This document shows positions 1-11,311 of a stretch of DNA of 64,000 nt, one piece after another; the stretch's first letter is position 1, and each line of letters begins with the position of its first letter. Below the pieces are notes generated by a model. The model was not told the origin of the DNA. It did no database searches and saw only the letters and a list, made by a program, of their open reading frames with translations. Source of the DNA: Niabella drilacis (lineage in GTDB: Bacteria; Bacteroidota; Bacteroidia; Chitinophagales; Chitinophagaceae); contig NZ_FMZO01000001.1 of the NCBI RefSeq assembly GCF_900101395.1, positions 124,001 through 188,000 of the forward strand, read 5' to 3'. The position numbers and the translations under genes were made by a program.

Positions 1-624
1 GCTGCCGTAAAGCAGAGTGAGCTGGTGATCCTGGCGGTTAAACCCTTCCAGGTGGCTGCGGTGATCGAAGGATTTAAAAAGCAGCTGACCGTAAAACATA
101 CACTGGTTTCGGTGATCACCGGTGTTTCGCTGGCCGATCTGCAGGAAATGATCAAAAAGCAGCTTCCTGTTTTCAGGGCCATGCCCAATACGGCTATAGC
201 CATCCAGGAAAGTATTACCTGCATCAGCTATGCCAATGCGACCGAAAAAGAGGCCGCCTATGTAGTGGATATGTTTAATACCCTGGGTAAGGTAGCGCTG
301 ATCGACGAAAAGCTGATGGATGCCGCCACGGTGCTGGGAGCCTGCGGAACCGCTTTTGCATTGCGTTATATCCGTGCCAATATCCAGGCCGGAATTGAAA
401 TAGGGTTTGATGCCAGAACGGCCAACCTGATCGCCGCACAAACAGCAAAGGGCGCTGCGGAACTGCTGCTGAAAAATGGCAGCCACCCCGAGCAGGAAAT
501 TGATAAGGTAACCACCCCCAAAGGCTGCACCATAGTCGGACTCAATGAAATGGAGCACCGGGGATTCAGCTCTTCACTCATCCGCGGCGTAATTGCCAGT
601 TATAAAAAAATAGCTAAGGATTAA
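1..624 (+). CDS. proC: Pyrroline-5-carboxylate reductase, C-terminal part (5' end outside window)
   Basis: Catalyses the last step of proline synthesis, NAD(P)H-dependent reduction of 1-pyrroline-5-carboxylate, in the cytoplasm. The reading frame is open from base 1, so the N-terminal Rossmann glycine motif lies upstream; about 207 codons remain. Visible are the AVKP segment that closes the nucleotide-binding domain, the RAMPNT motif, and the C-terminal helical dimerisation domain with the GACGTAFA segment and the VTTPKGCTI...GL motif typical of ProC. The gene is convergent with the TPR gene and their 3' ends overlap by 11 bp. Family assignment is secure; only the start is missing. Confidence 0.93.
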   Translation, partial: AAVKQSELVILAVKPFQVAAVIEGFKKQLTVKHTLVSVITGVSLADLQEMIKKQLPVFRAMPNTAIAIQESITCISYANATEKEAAYVVDMFNTLGKVALIDEKLMDAATVLGACGTAFALRYIRANIQAGIEIGFDARTANLIAAQTAKGAAELLLKNGSHPEQEIDKVTTPKGCTIVGLNEMEHRGFSSSLIRGVIASYKKIAKD

Positions 625-2146
625 TTTTCGCTTTTAGGGCTTCCGCTTTTTTTAAGTCGGCATCGGCTTGCTCGTGCCTGCCGAGCTCCTTGTAAACAGA
701 CCCCCGTATAAAATAAGCCTCATTGTTTTGAGGGGCCAGCTCAATCCATTTGTCCAGGTCTTTGAGTGTATGCGTATAGTCTTTTTGGGTGTAATAAACC
801 CTTGCCCGTTCCTTGTAGGCATCGGCATAGGTGGTATCCAGGGCAATCAGGTTCGTAAAATCATCGATGGCGTGCCGGTAATCCTTTTTTAAAAAGTAAA
901 TAGTACCCCGGTTATAATAAGCATTTGCGTTTTTGGGGTCCAGTGTAAGGATGGTATTAAAATCTTTAAATGATTGCTCATATTCCTGTTTGGTAAAATA
1001 CAGCCATCCGCGCAGGCGGTAAGCTTCGGTATTTTTAGGATCGAGGGCAATGAGTTTTGTAAAATCTTCAGCTGCTTTTTGTGTGTTGTTCATTTCCTGG
1101 TATAAGGATCCGCGCACAAGATAGGCATCTTTATTCTGAGGGTCCAGTGCAGTCCATTTGTCCAGGTCCTTTAGCGTGCCGGCATAGTCCTTTTGGTTAT
1201 AGTATAGTCTTGCCCGCTGCCTGTAAGCCTCCGCATAGGCGGTATCCAGTGCGATGCAGCCTGTAAAATCGTCAATCGCCCGCTGGTAATCTTTTTTAAA
1301 GATATAGATGTTGCCCCGGTTATAATATGCACTCTTGTTTTTAGGATCCAGCTCTATGAGCTTTGTAAAATCATCAGATGCACGGTTGTAGTCATTATTT
1401 TGCAGGTAACACCAGCCGCGCAAACCATAGGCTTCTGCATCTTTTGCATTTTGGGCAAGGTGTTTTGTAAAATCATCAATAGCTTCCCCGATTTTATTTA
1501 AATTCAGATAACTCGATCCGCGTACTTTATAGGAATCGCTCTCTTTGGCGCCCAGGACAATGGCCCGGGTGAGATCATGGATGGAAGCCTTGTAATCTTG
1601 TTTCAGGTAATAGGCATTGCCGCGTGAGCGGTAGGCCTCAGCGTACCCGGTGTCAATGGTAATGGCTTTTGTCAGATCTTCAAGAGCTTTATCGTAGTTT
1701 TGGGTGGCGATATAGATGTTGCCCCGGTTGCGATAGCCCTCTGCATACCGGTCGTTCAGCTCAATGGCTTTTCCCAGGTCGATAGCTGCTATTTCCAGAA
1801 CGTTAATATTGCTCATGGCCCGGAGGTTATAGGCTTCGTAGTTTCGGGGATCCAGCTCAATAACCCGTGAAAAATCATCATTGGCCCGTTTCATTTCCTT
1901 TTTTCCCAGGTAGGCTCTGCCTCGGTTAAGATAAGCCTTGCTTAAAAATGCAAAAGGGCTATCCGGAGGCGTCCGTTTTATAGCCTCCGTAAAGTTCGTA
2001 ATAGCAGCATCATAATTTTTTTGATCCAGCGCTGTTTTCCCCGCCTGGTAAGAACGATCGGGTTGTAAACGGTTTTGCCCATGTACAAACAAAGCGGATA
2101 GAAATAGCCCGGCAAGAGCAATTGTTCTGATGAGTAACAGGTTCAT
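614..2146 (-). CDS. Exported TPR-repeat protein
   Basis: A 510-residue protein with an N-terminal signal peptide (about residues 1-24, ending VHGQ) followed by roughly thirteen 34-residue tetratricopeptide repeats that fill the rest of the chain; recurring signatures are AYxxRGxxY and DFTKxIxLDP. TPR arrays form superhelical scaffolds for protein partners, so a periplasmic scaffold or assembly role is likely, but no partner is evident. Residues 239-374 and 375-510 are two copies of the same four-repeat block. The start is an ATG directly before the signal peptide. No enzymatic domain is visible. The 3' end overlaps that of proC. Confidence 0.9.
   Translation of the reverse strand: MNLLLIRTIALAGLFLSALFVHGQNRLQPDRSYQAGKTALDQKNYDAAITNFTEAIKRTPPDSPFAFLSKAYLNRGRAYLGKKEMKRANDDFSRVIELDPRNYEAYNLRAMSNINVLEIAAIDLGKAIELNDRYAEGYRNRGNIYIATQNYDKALEDLTKAITIDTGYAEAYRSRGNAYYLKQDYKASIHDLTRAIVLGAKESDSYKVRGSSYLNLNKIGEAIDDFTKHLAQNAKDAEAYGLRGWCYLQNNDYNRASDDFTKLIELDPKNKSAYYNRGNIYIFKKDYQRAIDDFTGCIALDTAYAEAYRQRARLYYNQKDYAGTLKDLDKWTALDPQNKDAYLVRGSLYQEMNNTQKAAEDFTKLIALDPKNTEAYRLRGWLYFTKQEYEQSFKDFNTILTLDPKNANAYYNRGTIYFLKKDYRHAIDDFTNLIALDTTYADAYKERARVYYTQKDYTHTLKDLDKWIELAPQNNEAYFIRGSVYKELGRHEQADADLKKAEALKAKINP
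617..1432 (-). repeat. Tandem 408-bp duplication inside the TPR gene
   Basis: Positions 1025-1432 and 617-1024 encode two 136-residue blocks of four TPR units with the same order of variant repeats (RGW, YNRG, RARxYY, RGSxY) and strongly similar DNA. Matching landmarks, such as the ATAGTC at 776 and at 1184, lie exactly 408 bp apart. The second block ends precisely at the protein C-terminus. This is an in-frame block duplication, not simple repeat-by-repeat divergence. Confidence 0.85.
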
Positions 2147-2299
2147 TTTTTGAGTGTAAATAATCAGGTGCTTAAAAATAGTGAAAATCCCGGGATGGGG
2201 CCGTGGATTTTAAATCCCGGACCGGAAGGCTGAGGGGTACATTGCTTCATCCTGCCGACCTCCCGGTGGCGCGGGCTTTTCCCGGTTCCTTCCAGCCCT

Positions 2300-3142
2300 T
2301 TATACTACCCGGTTTTCCCGGAACAGGGAAATGCTGCTGCCCGTATGCTGTTTAAAAAAGCGGCTGAAATGTGCAGGGCTTATAAAGCCGAGGATATAAG
2401 CGATCTCCTTTGCGGATTTGGTGGTATAATAAAGATGCCGCTTGGCTTCCAGGATGATGCGCTCCTGTATGAGCTTTGAAGGAGGGGGGTAGTTCAGCAA
2501 TGCAAAAAGATTGACCAGTGTTTTGGGCGATTTGTTTAGGGCATTGGCGTAAAACTGTACTTCGTGCTCTGTTTTAAAATGACCTTCCAGCAACAGGTTG
2601 AACATCCGCACCGTGTCTAATTTATCATCGGTTAATTTTTGTGCATTTTCTGTTTGTCTGCGCGCGATGCGGGTGAGGTTGATGATGAGCCGCTTTAAAA
2701 GCGTGCGCAGCATTTCGCCCTGCATCCGGTCCTGTACCACCATGTCTTCCAAACACAGCTTTTCGATAAGATTGATGGCCTTTATATCGGCCGCAGAAAG
2801 CCCTAAGAACAACGGATGTTTGATGCCGTAAAATAAGAATCCCACACAGCCTACTTCGGCATCGTGATCAGCAATGCAATAAAAATCCCTGTTGAATTGC
2901 CAGGCCACAACATCCTGCGGACGCTCAAAAACAAAATGCTGGTTGGCCACCAGGGGCAGTACGGTGTTTGGTGGAAGTGCATAGGGGACTTCGTCAATAG
3001 TGACTACCTGGTTTCTTTGCTTATTAAAAATGATGGTATTGATGGTGCTGGCTTTGAGCAATCCATTGCCCTTAAGGTCGTCATTTTCCCTGCTGATGGT
3101 GAAAACGCCATTGGTCTTTTTATCACTGAAACGGAAGATCAT
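2300..3142 (-). CDS. AraC-family transcriptional regulator
   Basis: A 280-residue cytoplasmic protein. The last ~100 residues are an AraC/XylS DNA-binding domain with two helix-turn-helices; the signature AKEIAYILGFISPAHFSRFFKQHTG is split over the second HTH. The N-terminal ~170 residues have a beta-rich sensor-like character with no clear ligand motif. The ATG at 3142 gives MIFRFSDKK and is preferred over an upstream TTG at 3160. It lies alone between the TPR gene and the spondin lipoprotein gene, both also on the minus strand, with gaps of ~150 bp on either side. Its target is unknown. Confidence 0.88.
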   Translation of the reverse strand: MIFRFSDKKTNGVFTISRENDDLKGNGLLKASTINTIIFNKQRNQVVTIDEVPYALPPNTVLPLVANQHFVFERPQDVVAWQFNRDFYCIADHDAEVGCVGFLFYGIKHPLFLGLSAADIKAINLIEKLCLEDMVVQDRMQGEMLRTLLKRLIINLTRIARRQTENAQKLTDDKLDTVRMFNLLLEGHFKTEHEVQFYANALNKSPKTLVNLFALLNYPPPSKLIQERIILEAKRHLYYTTKSAKEIAYILGFISPAHFSRFFKQHTGSSISLFRENRVV

Positions 3143-3287
3143 GGACAAACGTCTTATCAAAAGTACAAAGAAGTTGTATCAAAAGCCTGCAATGTCCTGC
3201 TGAACTCCCGGCAGATCGCCGGGCGGTATTTCAGAACGGCACCTGTCATAGAACGGCTTTGATACAACCTCTTTTTTTGCGCTGGAT

Positions 3288-4601
3288 TTAATCCAACGTT
3301 ATTTTTATTATTTTGGTCACGTCCGGCAACCTGGTAAAAGGGGTGACAGAAGGTACCGCATGGATGGGACTGCTTTCAGCAACGGGTGTGCCGCCAAAGG
3401 CAGCCTGGTTGACGCCGGCTCCCGGAAACTGGTCTATCGCGGTGCCATCATCATACAGGCCCGTGGATGCGGAAATATCCCCGTTTCTCAGCACATCGGT
3501 ACTGAGATCGTCCTTTGTTGCAAAAAACCAGTCGTTCGAGAATCCGTACATGGTAGCGATGGCGATCCGGTCGCCGTTGCCCAGGAGCAATTGCTGTGTT
3601 ACCTTGCCACCTGCTGCAGTTGCCGTTCTGGGAAGCAGCACGCCTGCCGCAGGTTCTTTAAGGATATATACGGCTTTAACGCCGGGTTTCTTTTGCAGTG
3701 CTGCGGCCAGTATGGCGGCGTCTCCTTTTTGAGCCAGGTCTTTTAATCCTTCCCCGCGATCCTTTTCTCCTGTTCTGTAAATAGGATTTTTTGATCCCGT
3801 GTATACAACCAGCAGCACGGGCGATAGCGGCGTAAAAATCCCGGTCATTTCCGCAAGGTAGCTGCTCATGGGCTGGATATCGCCGGCTTCCGCAATATTG
3901 GTCAACCCGTTGGCCGTGGGTTTGTCTTTTGCGTAAATGGGCGCCGGGCTCAGCGGGTTGCCGTTCGCAATATAGGAGATGGCCCAAACGCCCGGGCTCA
4001 AGGGTGTTTCGTTCATGGTACCGCCCGAAGTGTTTTTGAGTGTGAGGGTAAACATCGAATTACCCTGGTAGCTAAGCCGGGCGCTGACAAGCTGTGAAGC
4101 GGGCAGGTAGGTATTGCCCTGGGCATCCGTTCCGTTGATCGCCATCAGGTTTTGGGGAATTGCTTCCGCAATACCGGGATGCGTTACGGCAGCGCCCGGC
4201 TTTTGATTGATACGGGTGCCGTTATCCCAGAGTTTGATCTGAGAGGAAACATCGCCCTCTGCAGGTGTGCCGTCATCGTTGTATAGCCGGATACCGGGAT
4301 TTTCCGGCGCAAAAAACAGGTCATTGGACCACCCATACATGGTTGCAAACGAAAAGGCCTGCCCTTTAGTGGCTGAAAATGTAATGCTTACTGATTGACC
4401 GGGAAACAGAACAGGAGGGTCCCCGGCTCCTTTAAAGGTTCCCGACTGCACGAGGGGCTTGCTTTCAAGCACGTTCTCGATAGTGATATTGTGGATCTCC
4501 TGCATACCGCTATTACCCCTGCTGCAGGAACCGGCGCCGGCAGCAAACGCCATTAACAGGATCAGGAGCCCTGCCATGTTCAATTTTTTTTCTGGTTTCA
4601 T
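3288..4601 (-). CDS. Lipoprotein with two spondin-N-type domains
   Basis: A 437-residue protein with a lipoprotein signal peptide (lipobox GAGSC, Cys about residue 26), so probably attached to a membrane facing the periplasm or cell surface. Two spondin-N-like units are recognisable from the repeated core ATMYGWSNDLFFA and ATMYGFSNDWFFA, each followed by a YDDGT/YNDDGT segment and an acidic DNGT or DDGT motif. In eukaryotes spondin-N domains are beta-sandwiches in extracellular-matrix adhesion proteins; the bacterial role is not established. No catalytic motif is visible. It has no obvious operon partner. Confidence 0.8.
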   Translation of the reverse strand: MKPEKKLNMAGLLILLMAFAAGAGSCSRGNSGMQEIHNITIENVLESKPLVQSGTFKGAGDPPVLFPGQSVSITFSATKGQAFSFATMYGWSNDLFFAPENPGIRLYNDDGTPAEGDVSSQIKLWDNGTRINQKPGAAVTHPGIAEAIPQNLMAINGTDAQGNTYLPASQLVSARLSYQGNSMFTLTLKNTSGGTMNETPLSPGVWAISYIANGNPLSPAPIYAKDKPTANGLTNIAEAGDIQPMSSYLAEMTGIFTPLSPVLLVVYTGSKNPIYRTGEKDRGEGLKDLAQKGDAAILAAALQKKPGVKAVYILKEPAAGVLLPRTATAAGGKVTQQLLLGNGDRIAIATMYGFSNDWFFATKDDLSTDVLRNGDISASTGLYDDGTAIDQFPGAGVNQAAFGGTPVAESSPIHAVPSVTPFTRLPDVTKIIKITLD

Positions 4602-6745
<2,144 letters not shown>

Positions 6746-6777
6746 GGGTACTATATATTATAAATTGCTAAATAATT

Positions 6778-6805
6778 GTCGCCCGTTCCCGGGCGGCTTT
6801 TTTTT
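6778..6805 (+). terminator. Rho-independent terminator after pyrG
   Basis: A six-base-pair GC stem, CGCCCG with CGGGCG around a TTCC loop (6780-6795), extendable by a G-C and a G-T pair, is followed by a run of T residues. Confidence 0.85.
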
Positions 6806-6924
6806 ATAAACAAGGCTGGAGGGTGCCTGCATATCCGGAACCGTCATTGTCGGGGCCGGAGACCATCAAAAACAATAAAAAATAAACAGATGAAATCCAA
6901 AAAGGCAAATCCCCCGCTTTGTCT

Positions 6925-6932
6925 TATCTTTG
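6925..6932 (+). promoter_or_regulatory. Putative -7 box of the yidC promoter
   Basis: TATCTTTG, a match to TAnnTTTG, lies 25 bp before the yidC ATG, leaving a leader of less than 20 nt. It sits downstream of the pyrG terminator, which supports independent transcription of yidC. Confidence 0.5.
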
Positions 6933-6956
6933 CCGGCTCAAAAATATACGTAAGTA

Positions 6957-8801
6957 ATGAATTTTGACCGGAATACGATCATCGGGTTCGGACTTTTAGC
7001 CGTACTTTTTTTCTTTTATTTCTACTACAATAACCTGCAGCAGGGAGAGCACCAGAAACAGTTGGCACGGCAGGATTCTATAGCCAATGCATTAAAGCCA
7101 AAACTGGACAGCGCAACATTGCGCAGGGACTCGCTCCGGGCCGACTCTCAGCGGCATGCAACCAGCGCCGGTATGTTTTTAAGCGCGGCACAGGGCGCCG
7201 AGCAGCTGGTGACGGTTGAAAACGAGGTGTTCAAAATCGTTTTTACCAATAAAGGAGGGCAGCCGAAATATGTAGAGCTTAAAAAGTTTAAAAATGCGTT
7301 GGATAGCCAGCACGTACGGCTGGCTGCTACGGATTTTAACAAGATCAGCTATGCCATCAATACGGCAGCCAATCAAAGTGCGCAGACCGGGGACCTTTAT
7401 TTTGGTAATGGCCGGGTAGAATCGGGGCCTGACGGCGCACAGCTGGTTACTTTCGAATTAAAGGGGGGCGATAGCGCTGCCTCGGTAAACTATATCACCC
7501 ATCAGTTCATTATTCATCCGAACGACTATAAGATCGATTTTAACATCAACCTGTCGCAGCCCGGCAGTTTGTTGTCGCAGGGTACCATGAATATGGTTTG
7601 GCAATATGATGCTGCCCAGCAGGAATCCGATATCGAATTTGAAAAACAGAATACGCAGATCGGCTTCATGGAAAACGGTAATTTCGACTATCATACTATT
7701 GGCCGGAAGGATCATATCAACTTTGAAAAAAGTGTGAATTGGATCGGTATCCGCCAGCGGTTCTTCAATACCTTCCTGGTTGCAAAGGATAATTTTACCG
7801 GGGGCAAGATCTCCTGGACCGTTCCCCCCGATGCCAGCAAAGAAGTGGTAAAGAGCACGGCCAATATGCAGCTGAAAGTGCCTGCCGGCAACACGGCCAC
7901 CATACCAATGAGCATTTTTTATGGGCCGGCCGATTATAATATTTTGAAGAAATACGACAACGGCTTCAGCAAGCTGGTGAACCTGGGCCAGGGCATGTAT
8001 GCATTTGTGCGCCCGCTGAACCAGTATGTGATTGTGCCGGTATTTGATTTTTTCAAAAGCATTGTAAGCAATTTTGGGTTGGTGATTGCCCTGCTGACCC
8101 TGGTGATCCGTTTGCTGATCTCTCCGCTTACTTACAAAAGTTATTTAAGCGGTGCAAAGATGAAAGCACTGCGGCCCGAGATCGCAACACTAAAGGAAAA
8201 ATTTGGTGCCGATCAGCAGGCCATGAGCATGGAGCAGATGAAGCTGTTCCGGGAGGCCGGTGTAAACCCGTTGGGAGGCTGTATACCCGCCCTGTTCCAG
8301 ATCCCGATCTTCTTTGCCTTGTATAGTTTCTTTAATGCGAGTGTGGATCTCCGCGGGGCCGACTTCCTTTGGGCAAGCGATCTTTCTGCTTTTGATGATC
8401 CGATCAAGTTCGGGATCCATATCCCATTGCTGGGAAGTCACCTGAGCCTGTTTACCATCACGGCCACAATTACCAGTTTGCTGATCTCTATTTACAGTAT
8501 GAGCATGTCGCCGGACCAGAGCAACCCGATGATGAAGTACATGCCCTATATCTTCCCGGTATTCCTGTTGTTTATTTTCAACAGGCTGCCATCGGCCCTT
8601 ACCTGGTATTATACGGTGTCTAACCTGATCACATTAGCATTGCAATTTGTGATCCAGACCTATATTATTGACCATGACAAGATCCTGGCGAGGATCCAGG
8701 AAAACCGCAAAAAGCCCAAGACCAAATCCAAATGGCAGGAACGGCTGGAGCAGATGCAGGAGCAGCAAAAGCAGATGCAGGATCAGCGGAAGAAGAAATA
8801 G
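6957..8801 (+). CDS. yidC: Membrane protein insertase YidC
   Basis: Inserts and folds inner-membrane proteins, alone or with SecYEG. The 614-residue protein has an N-terminal transmembrane anchor (about residues 5-22), a large periplasmic beta-domain of ~330 residues, then the conserved five-helix insertase core starting around residue 360 (SNFGLVIALLTLVIRLL), including the MKLFREAGVNPLGGC loop and the NPMMKYMPYIFP helix. The C-terminus is a Lys/Gln-rich tail with a repeated EQMQ pattern, common in YidC proteins of this group and possibly ribosome-contacting. Separated from pyrG by a terminator. Confidence 0.97.
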   Translation: MNFDRNTIIGFGLLAVLFFFYFYYNNLQQGEHQKQLARQDSIANALKPKLDSATLRRDSLRADSQRHATSAGMFLSAAQGAEQLVTVENEVFKIVFTNKGGQPKYVELKKFKNALDSQHVRLAATDFNKISYAINTAANQSAQTGDLYFGNGRVESGPDGAQLVTFELKGGDSAASVNYITHQFIIHPNDYKIDFNINLSQPGSLLSQGTMNMVWQYDAAQQESDIEFEKQNTQIGFMENGNFDYHTIGRKDHINFEKSVNWIGIRQRFFNTFLVAKDNFTGGKISWTVPPDASKEVVKSTANMQLKVPAGNTATIPMSIFYGPADYNILKKYDNGFSKLVNLGQGMYAFVRPLNQYVIVPVFDFFKSIVSNFGLVIALLTLVIRLLISPLTYKSYLSGAKMKALRPEIATLKEKFGADQQAMSMEQMKLFREAGVNPLGGCIPALFQIPIFFALYSFFNASVDLRGADFLWASDLSAFDDPIKFGIHIPLLGSHLSLFTITATITSLLISIYSMSMSPDQSNPMMKYMPYIFPVFLLFIFNRLPSALTWYYTVSNLITLALQFVIQTYIIDHDKILARIQENRKKPKTKSKWQERLEQMQEQQKQMQDQRKKK

Positions 8802-8816
8802 TCAGTGATGGACAGC

Positions 8817-8921
8817 CAATAGTTAATAGTCAATGGTCAATGAGTTGACTAAGCGAGGCTGGTTTCATGCTTCACATTAGATCCGTTTGATATTCTATTG
8901 ATCATTGACAATATTCTATTC
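8817..8921. repeat. Imperfect inverted repeat of the TCAATGGTCAAT type
   Basis: The left arm (about 8817-8849, containing AATAGTCAATGGTCAATGAG) and the right arm (about 8889-8921) are imperfect reverse complements separated by ~40 bp. They fill most of the gap between the convergent yidC and M60-peptidase genes. Similar degenerate words occur at 52590 and 55536-55580, so this looks like a dispersed low-complexity repeat that could also act as a bidirectional terminator. Confidence 0.5.
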
Positions 8922-9001
8922 CTTTGATTCGGGGGGCTGTTCGTTACCCGCTTTTGCCTGTAGCTGGCTGACAGTTGAGAGCGCGTTCCTGTTTTCAGAT
9001 G

Positions 9002-11311
9002 TCAGGGCTCCGCAGGGTCTACAAAATAATGGGGAAGCCATGCGGGATATAGAGCGGCTTCTTTTTTTACCTCTTCTGAAACCGGGATCCTGAATAGTGC
9101 AAAATAGCGGGTGAGATCTTTATGTGTAGCTGTACATAATGCCTTGTAAAAGGAATTGCGGCGTGTGTTGTTGTCTGCCTCCAGTTTACTGCGGTCAGGC
9201 GTTGCATTTAGTATAGCCCGGAAATTTTTATGCAGGTTCAATATGGGCTGCCAGCCCATTTCATCTATAATGGGGATAAATACGCTCAGGTAGAGGAAAG
9301 GATCCCGGCTCATTTCCTCATAGGTTTTGCCGGATTGTAAATACCAGCGGATCATTTCGCGCACGGCGGCCCTGCTTGAAATGTTTTTATGGTTATACAA
9401 CCCTTTGCCTAATACTTTATCAAATACATACATGGTGTAGAGGTTTACGGTTACCTCACTTAGTTCGCTATGATCGATCCCCCAGAACTGGTGCCGGTGC
9501 CCCAGCTCGTGAAAATGTCCCCAGGATCCTTTTTTGCGCAGCAGGTCTGCATCCAGCATCAGTTTGCAGCTTTCGTCGTCGGGAACCGTGATCCTTTCCA
9601 GGGTCGTATACATATAGGCATACGCCACGTTGCGGTCCACAACGATTCGTTCAGGGTGCTTTCTTTTCCTGGGGATTGCAGCAAGGTCTGCATCTGCATC
9701 CATGATGCTATCCCAGAGTAGCATCAGTTTCCGGGGATCTTCGAGGTTCCTGATCCGGGATGAAGGAACCGTTAGAATAAGCTTATCGCTGGCGATCTCG
9801 GCCCAGGGAGCTGGATAATTCCGGATCGTTTGTTGCCAGCTGGCCCGTGTTGTTTTTCCCAGCTGAAAATAAGGCGCATTTACCGCGCCAGAGATTGTTA
9901 TGCAAAGGGGGGCGCCTCCATCCGTGTCGGGAATTTTTATATAGATCAACCCGCCAAACGAAGAGTGTACAGTAGTAGTGTCTTTTTCCAGGTCGGTGCT
10001 GGCCGTCAGATCATAGGGACAGCGGCTAACCATATCTAGCTCAAACAACTGATCGCTATGCGCTCCAATTTGTACCGCCAGCCGACGCGGAATATCCTTG
10101 CGGGCGATCTTTATGGTTACCCTGGCACCGGCAGGCGCATAAAGGCCGGTACTGTACCAGCGCTTAAAAGAAGGAGCCGGTTCTGCAAGACTACTATTAT
10201 TGCTGTAGGGTGTAATGATTATTTCTTTTGTGACCTTTTGGGCCAGGGGCGCTACGGGGCCTGGAAAATTCTTTGCTTCGGGATTGATATAACCCGGATC
10301 CTTTTCGGCGAGCGTTGCCCGGTAGGCAGATTGCATCTGGTAGCCCAGGTATTTTTTCCAGTCGCTTTTAAAAAGAGGGGTCATGGCACCGGGAAGGATC
10401 AGGTTGGCGGTGTCCTGCAGGTTAAACAGGTGCATGATTGTGTCATAGACGGCAGAGGAAGAAACGGAATCCCTGGTATTAACAGCAAGACTAAGAATCG
10501 TAGCTGCGACGATATCGCTTCTTTCTATTATATAGTTTGCATAGTTGTTGTTGCGGATGTCTTCAATAATGTGCCGGATGTTTAGATACCGGGGTACTGT
10601 ATCCAGTGTCAGTTGATTGTTATTGGCGGCCGGATCAGGAAAATTGGTTACGTGAAAAAGGTCTGCGGCATATAACAGGGTTTGCAGGTGGAGTGTATGC
10701 TTTGAGCCGCCATCTGCCTGGGACCGGCCAAATAAGGGAGAGGCCAGCACAAAACATCCCCCCGCTTCAACAAAGGCCCGGATTTTTTGCAGCTGTTCTT
10801 TGTGCGTTATGTCTGTATTGCAAAAAAGGAGCGAAGTTCCGGAGGGAATAGCCCCGTTTGCGAGTAACGAGGAAGAGTAATTTTTTGAAGTTAACCAGTT
10901 TTGAAACGCCTGCAGAGAGCCTATTAGTCCCACGTTTGTATTCCTGTTTTGCCCAGCCCAGGATAAAACGTTCAGCAGGAACTGTTGAACACCAGTGCTA
11001 TTCAGCAGTGAACTGTTTAAGTAAGCTCCGGACCCAATGATCAGCAGTTTACCCTTCCCGATACGGCTGCTGATGATCGCTGGAACAAAAATCCGCGCAA
11101 CGTCGTTACCAAGGTTCGCCGTAGCAATGACTTCGGGGGTGAAGCTGAGCGGATAAGTAGCAGCGGCAAATACAGAATCAGGTAGCGGCAGCTTTTGCAC
11201 CTGGGTCAGCAACCGTACCCGGTCTGTTCCTTCCTGGGCATAAGCTTTCCAACAAAAAAGTACCAGTAAAACAGCAGCAAACCGGGCAAAAGCCGGCAAT
11301 CGATCTTTCAT
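9002..11311 (-). CDS. Exported M60-type (enhancin-like) zinc metallopeptidase
   Basis: A 769-residue secreted or periplasmic protein. The ATG at 11311 immediately precedes a signal peptide ending KAYAQ and is preferred over a TTG at 11362. The C-terminal third carries the gluzincin motif HELGH (His601, Glu602, His605) with a downstream glutamate in the SEVT segment near residue 619 as third zinc ligand, matching the M60/M60-like family whose members cleave mucin-type or other glycoproteins. The N-terminal half resembles the flavodoxin/glutaminase-like and beta-sandwich regions found in TCAF-like M60 proteins. Substrate unknown. It is convergent with yidC and stands alone. Confidence 0.82.
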   Translation of the reverse strand: MKDRLPAFARFAAVLLVLFCWKAYAQEGTDRVRLLTQVQKLPLPDSVFAAATYPLSFTPEVIATANLGNDVARIFVPAIISSRIGKGKLLIIGSGAYLNSSLLNSTGVQQFLLNVLSWAGQNRNTNVGLIGSLQAFQNWLTSKNYSSSLLANGAIPSGTSLLFCNTDITHKEQLQKIRAFVEAGGCFVLASPLFGRSQADGGSKHTLHLQTLLYAADLFHVTNFPDPAANNNQLTLDTVPRYLNIRHIIEDIRNNNYANYIIERSDIVAATILSLAVNTRDSVSSSAVYDTIMHLFNLQDTANLILPGAMTPLFKSDWKKYLGYQMQSAYRATLAEKDPGYINPEAKNFPGPVAPLAQKVTKEIIITPYSNNSSLAEPAPSFKRWYSTGLYAPAGARVTIKIARKDIPRRLAVQIGAHSDQLFELDMVSRCPYDLTASTDLEKDTTTVHSSFGGLIYIKIPDTDGGAPLCITISGAVNAPYFQLGKTTRASWQQTIRNYPAPWAEIASDKLILTVPSSRIRNLEDPRKLMLLWDSIMDADADLAAIPRKRKHPERIVVDRNVAYAYMYTTLERITVPDDESCKLMLDADLLRKKGSWGHFHELGHRHQFWGIDHSELSEVTVNLYTMYVFDKVLGKGLYNHKNISSRAAVREMIRWYLQSGKTYEEMSRDPFLYLSVFIPIIDEMGWQPILNLHKNFRAILNATPDRSKLEADNNTRRNSFYKALCTATHKDLTRYFALFRIPVSEEVKKEAALYPAWLPHYFVDPAEP

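Noticed and set aside
10058-10585. 175-residue open frame on the + strand
   Set aside because: Lies wholly antisense to the M60 peptidase gene; no signal, domain or coding character of its own.
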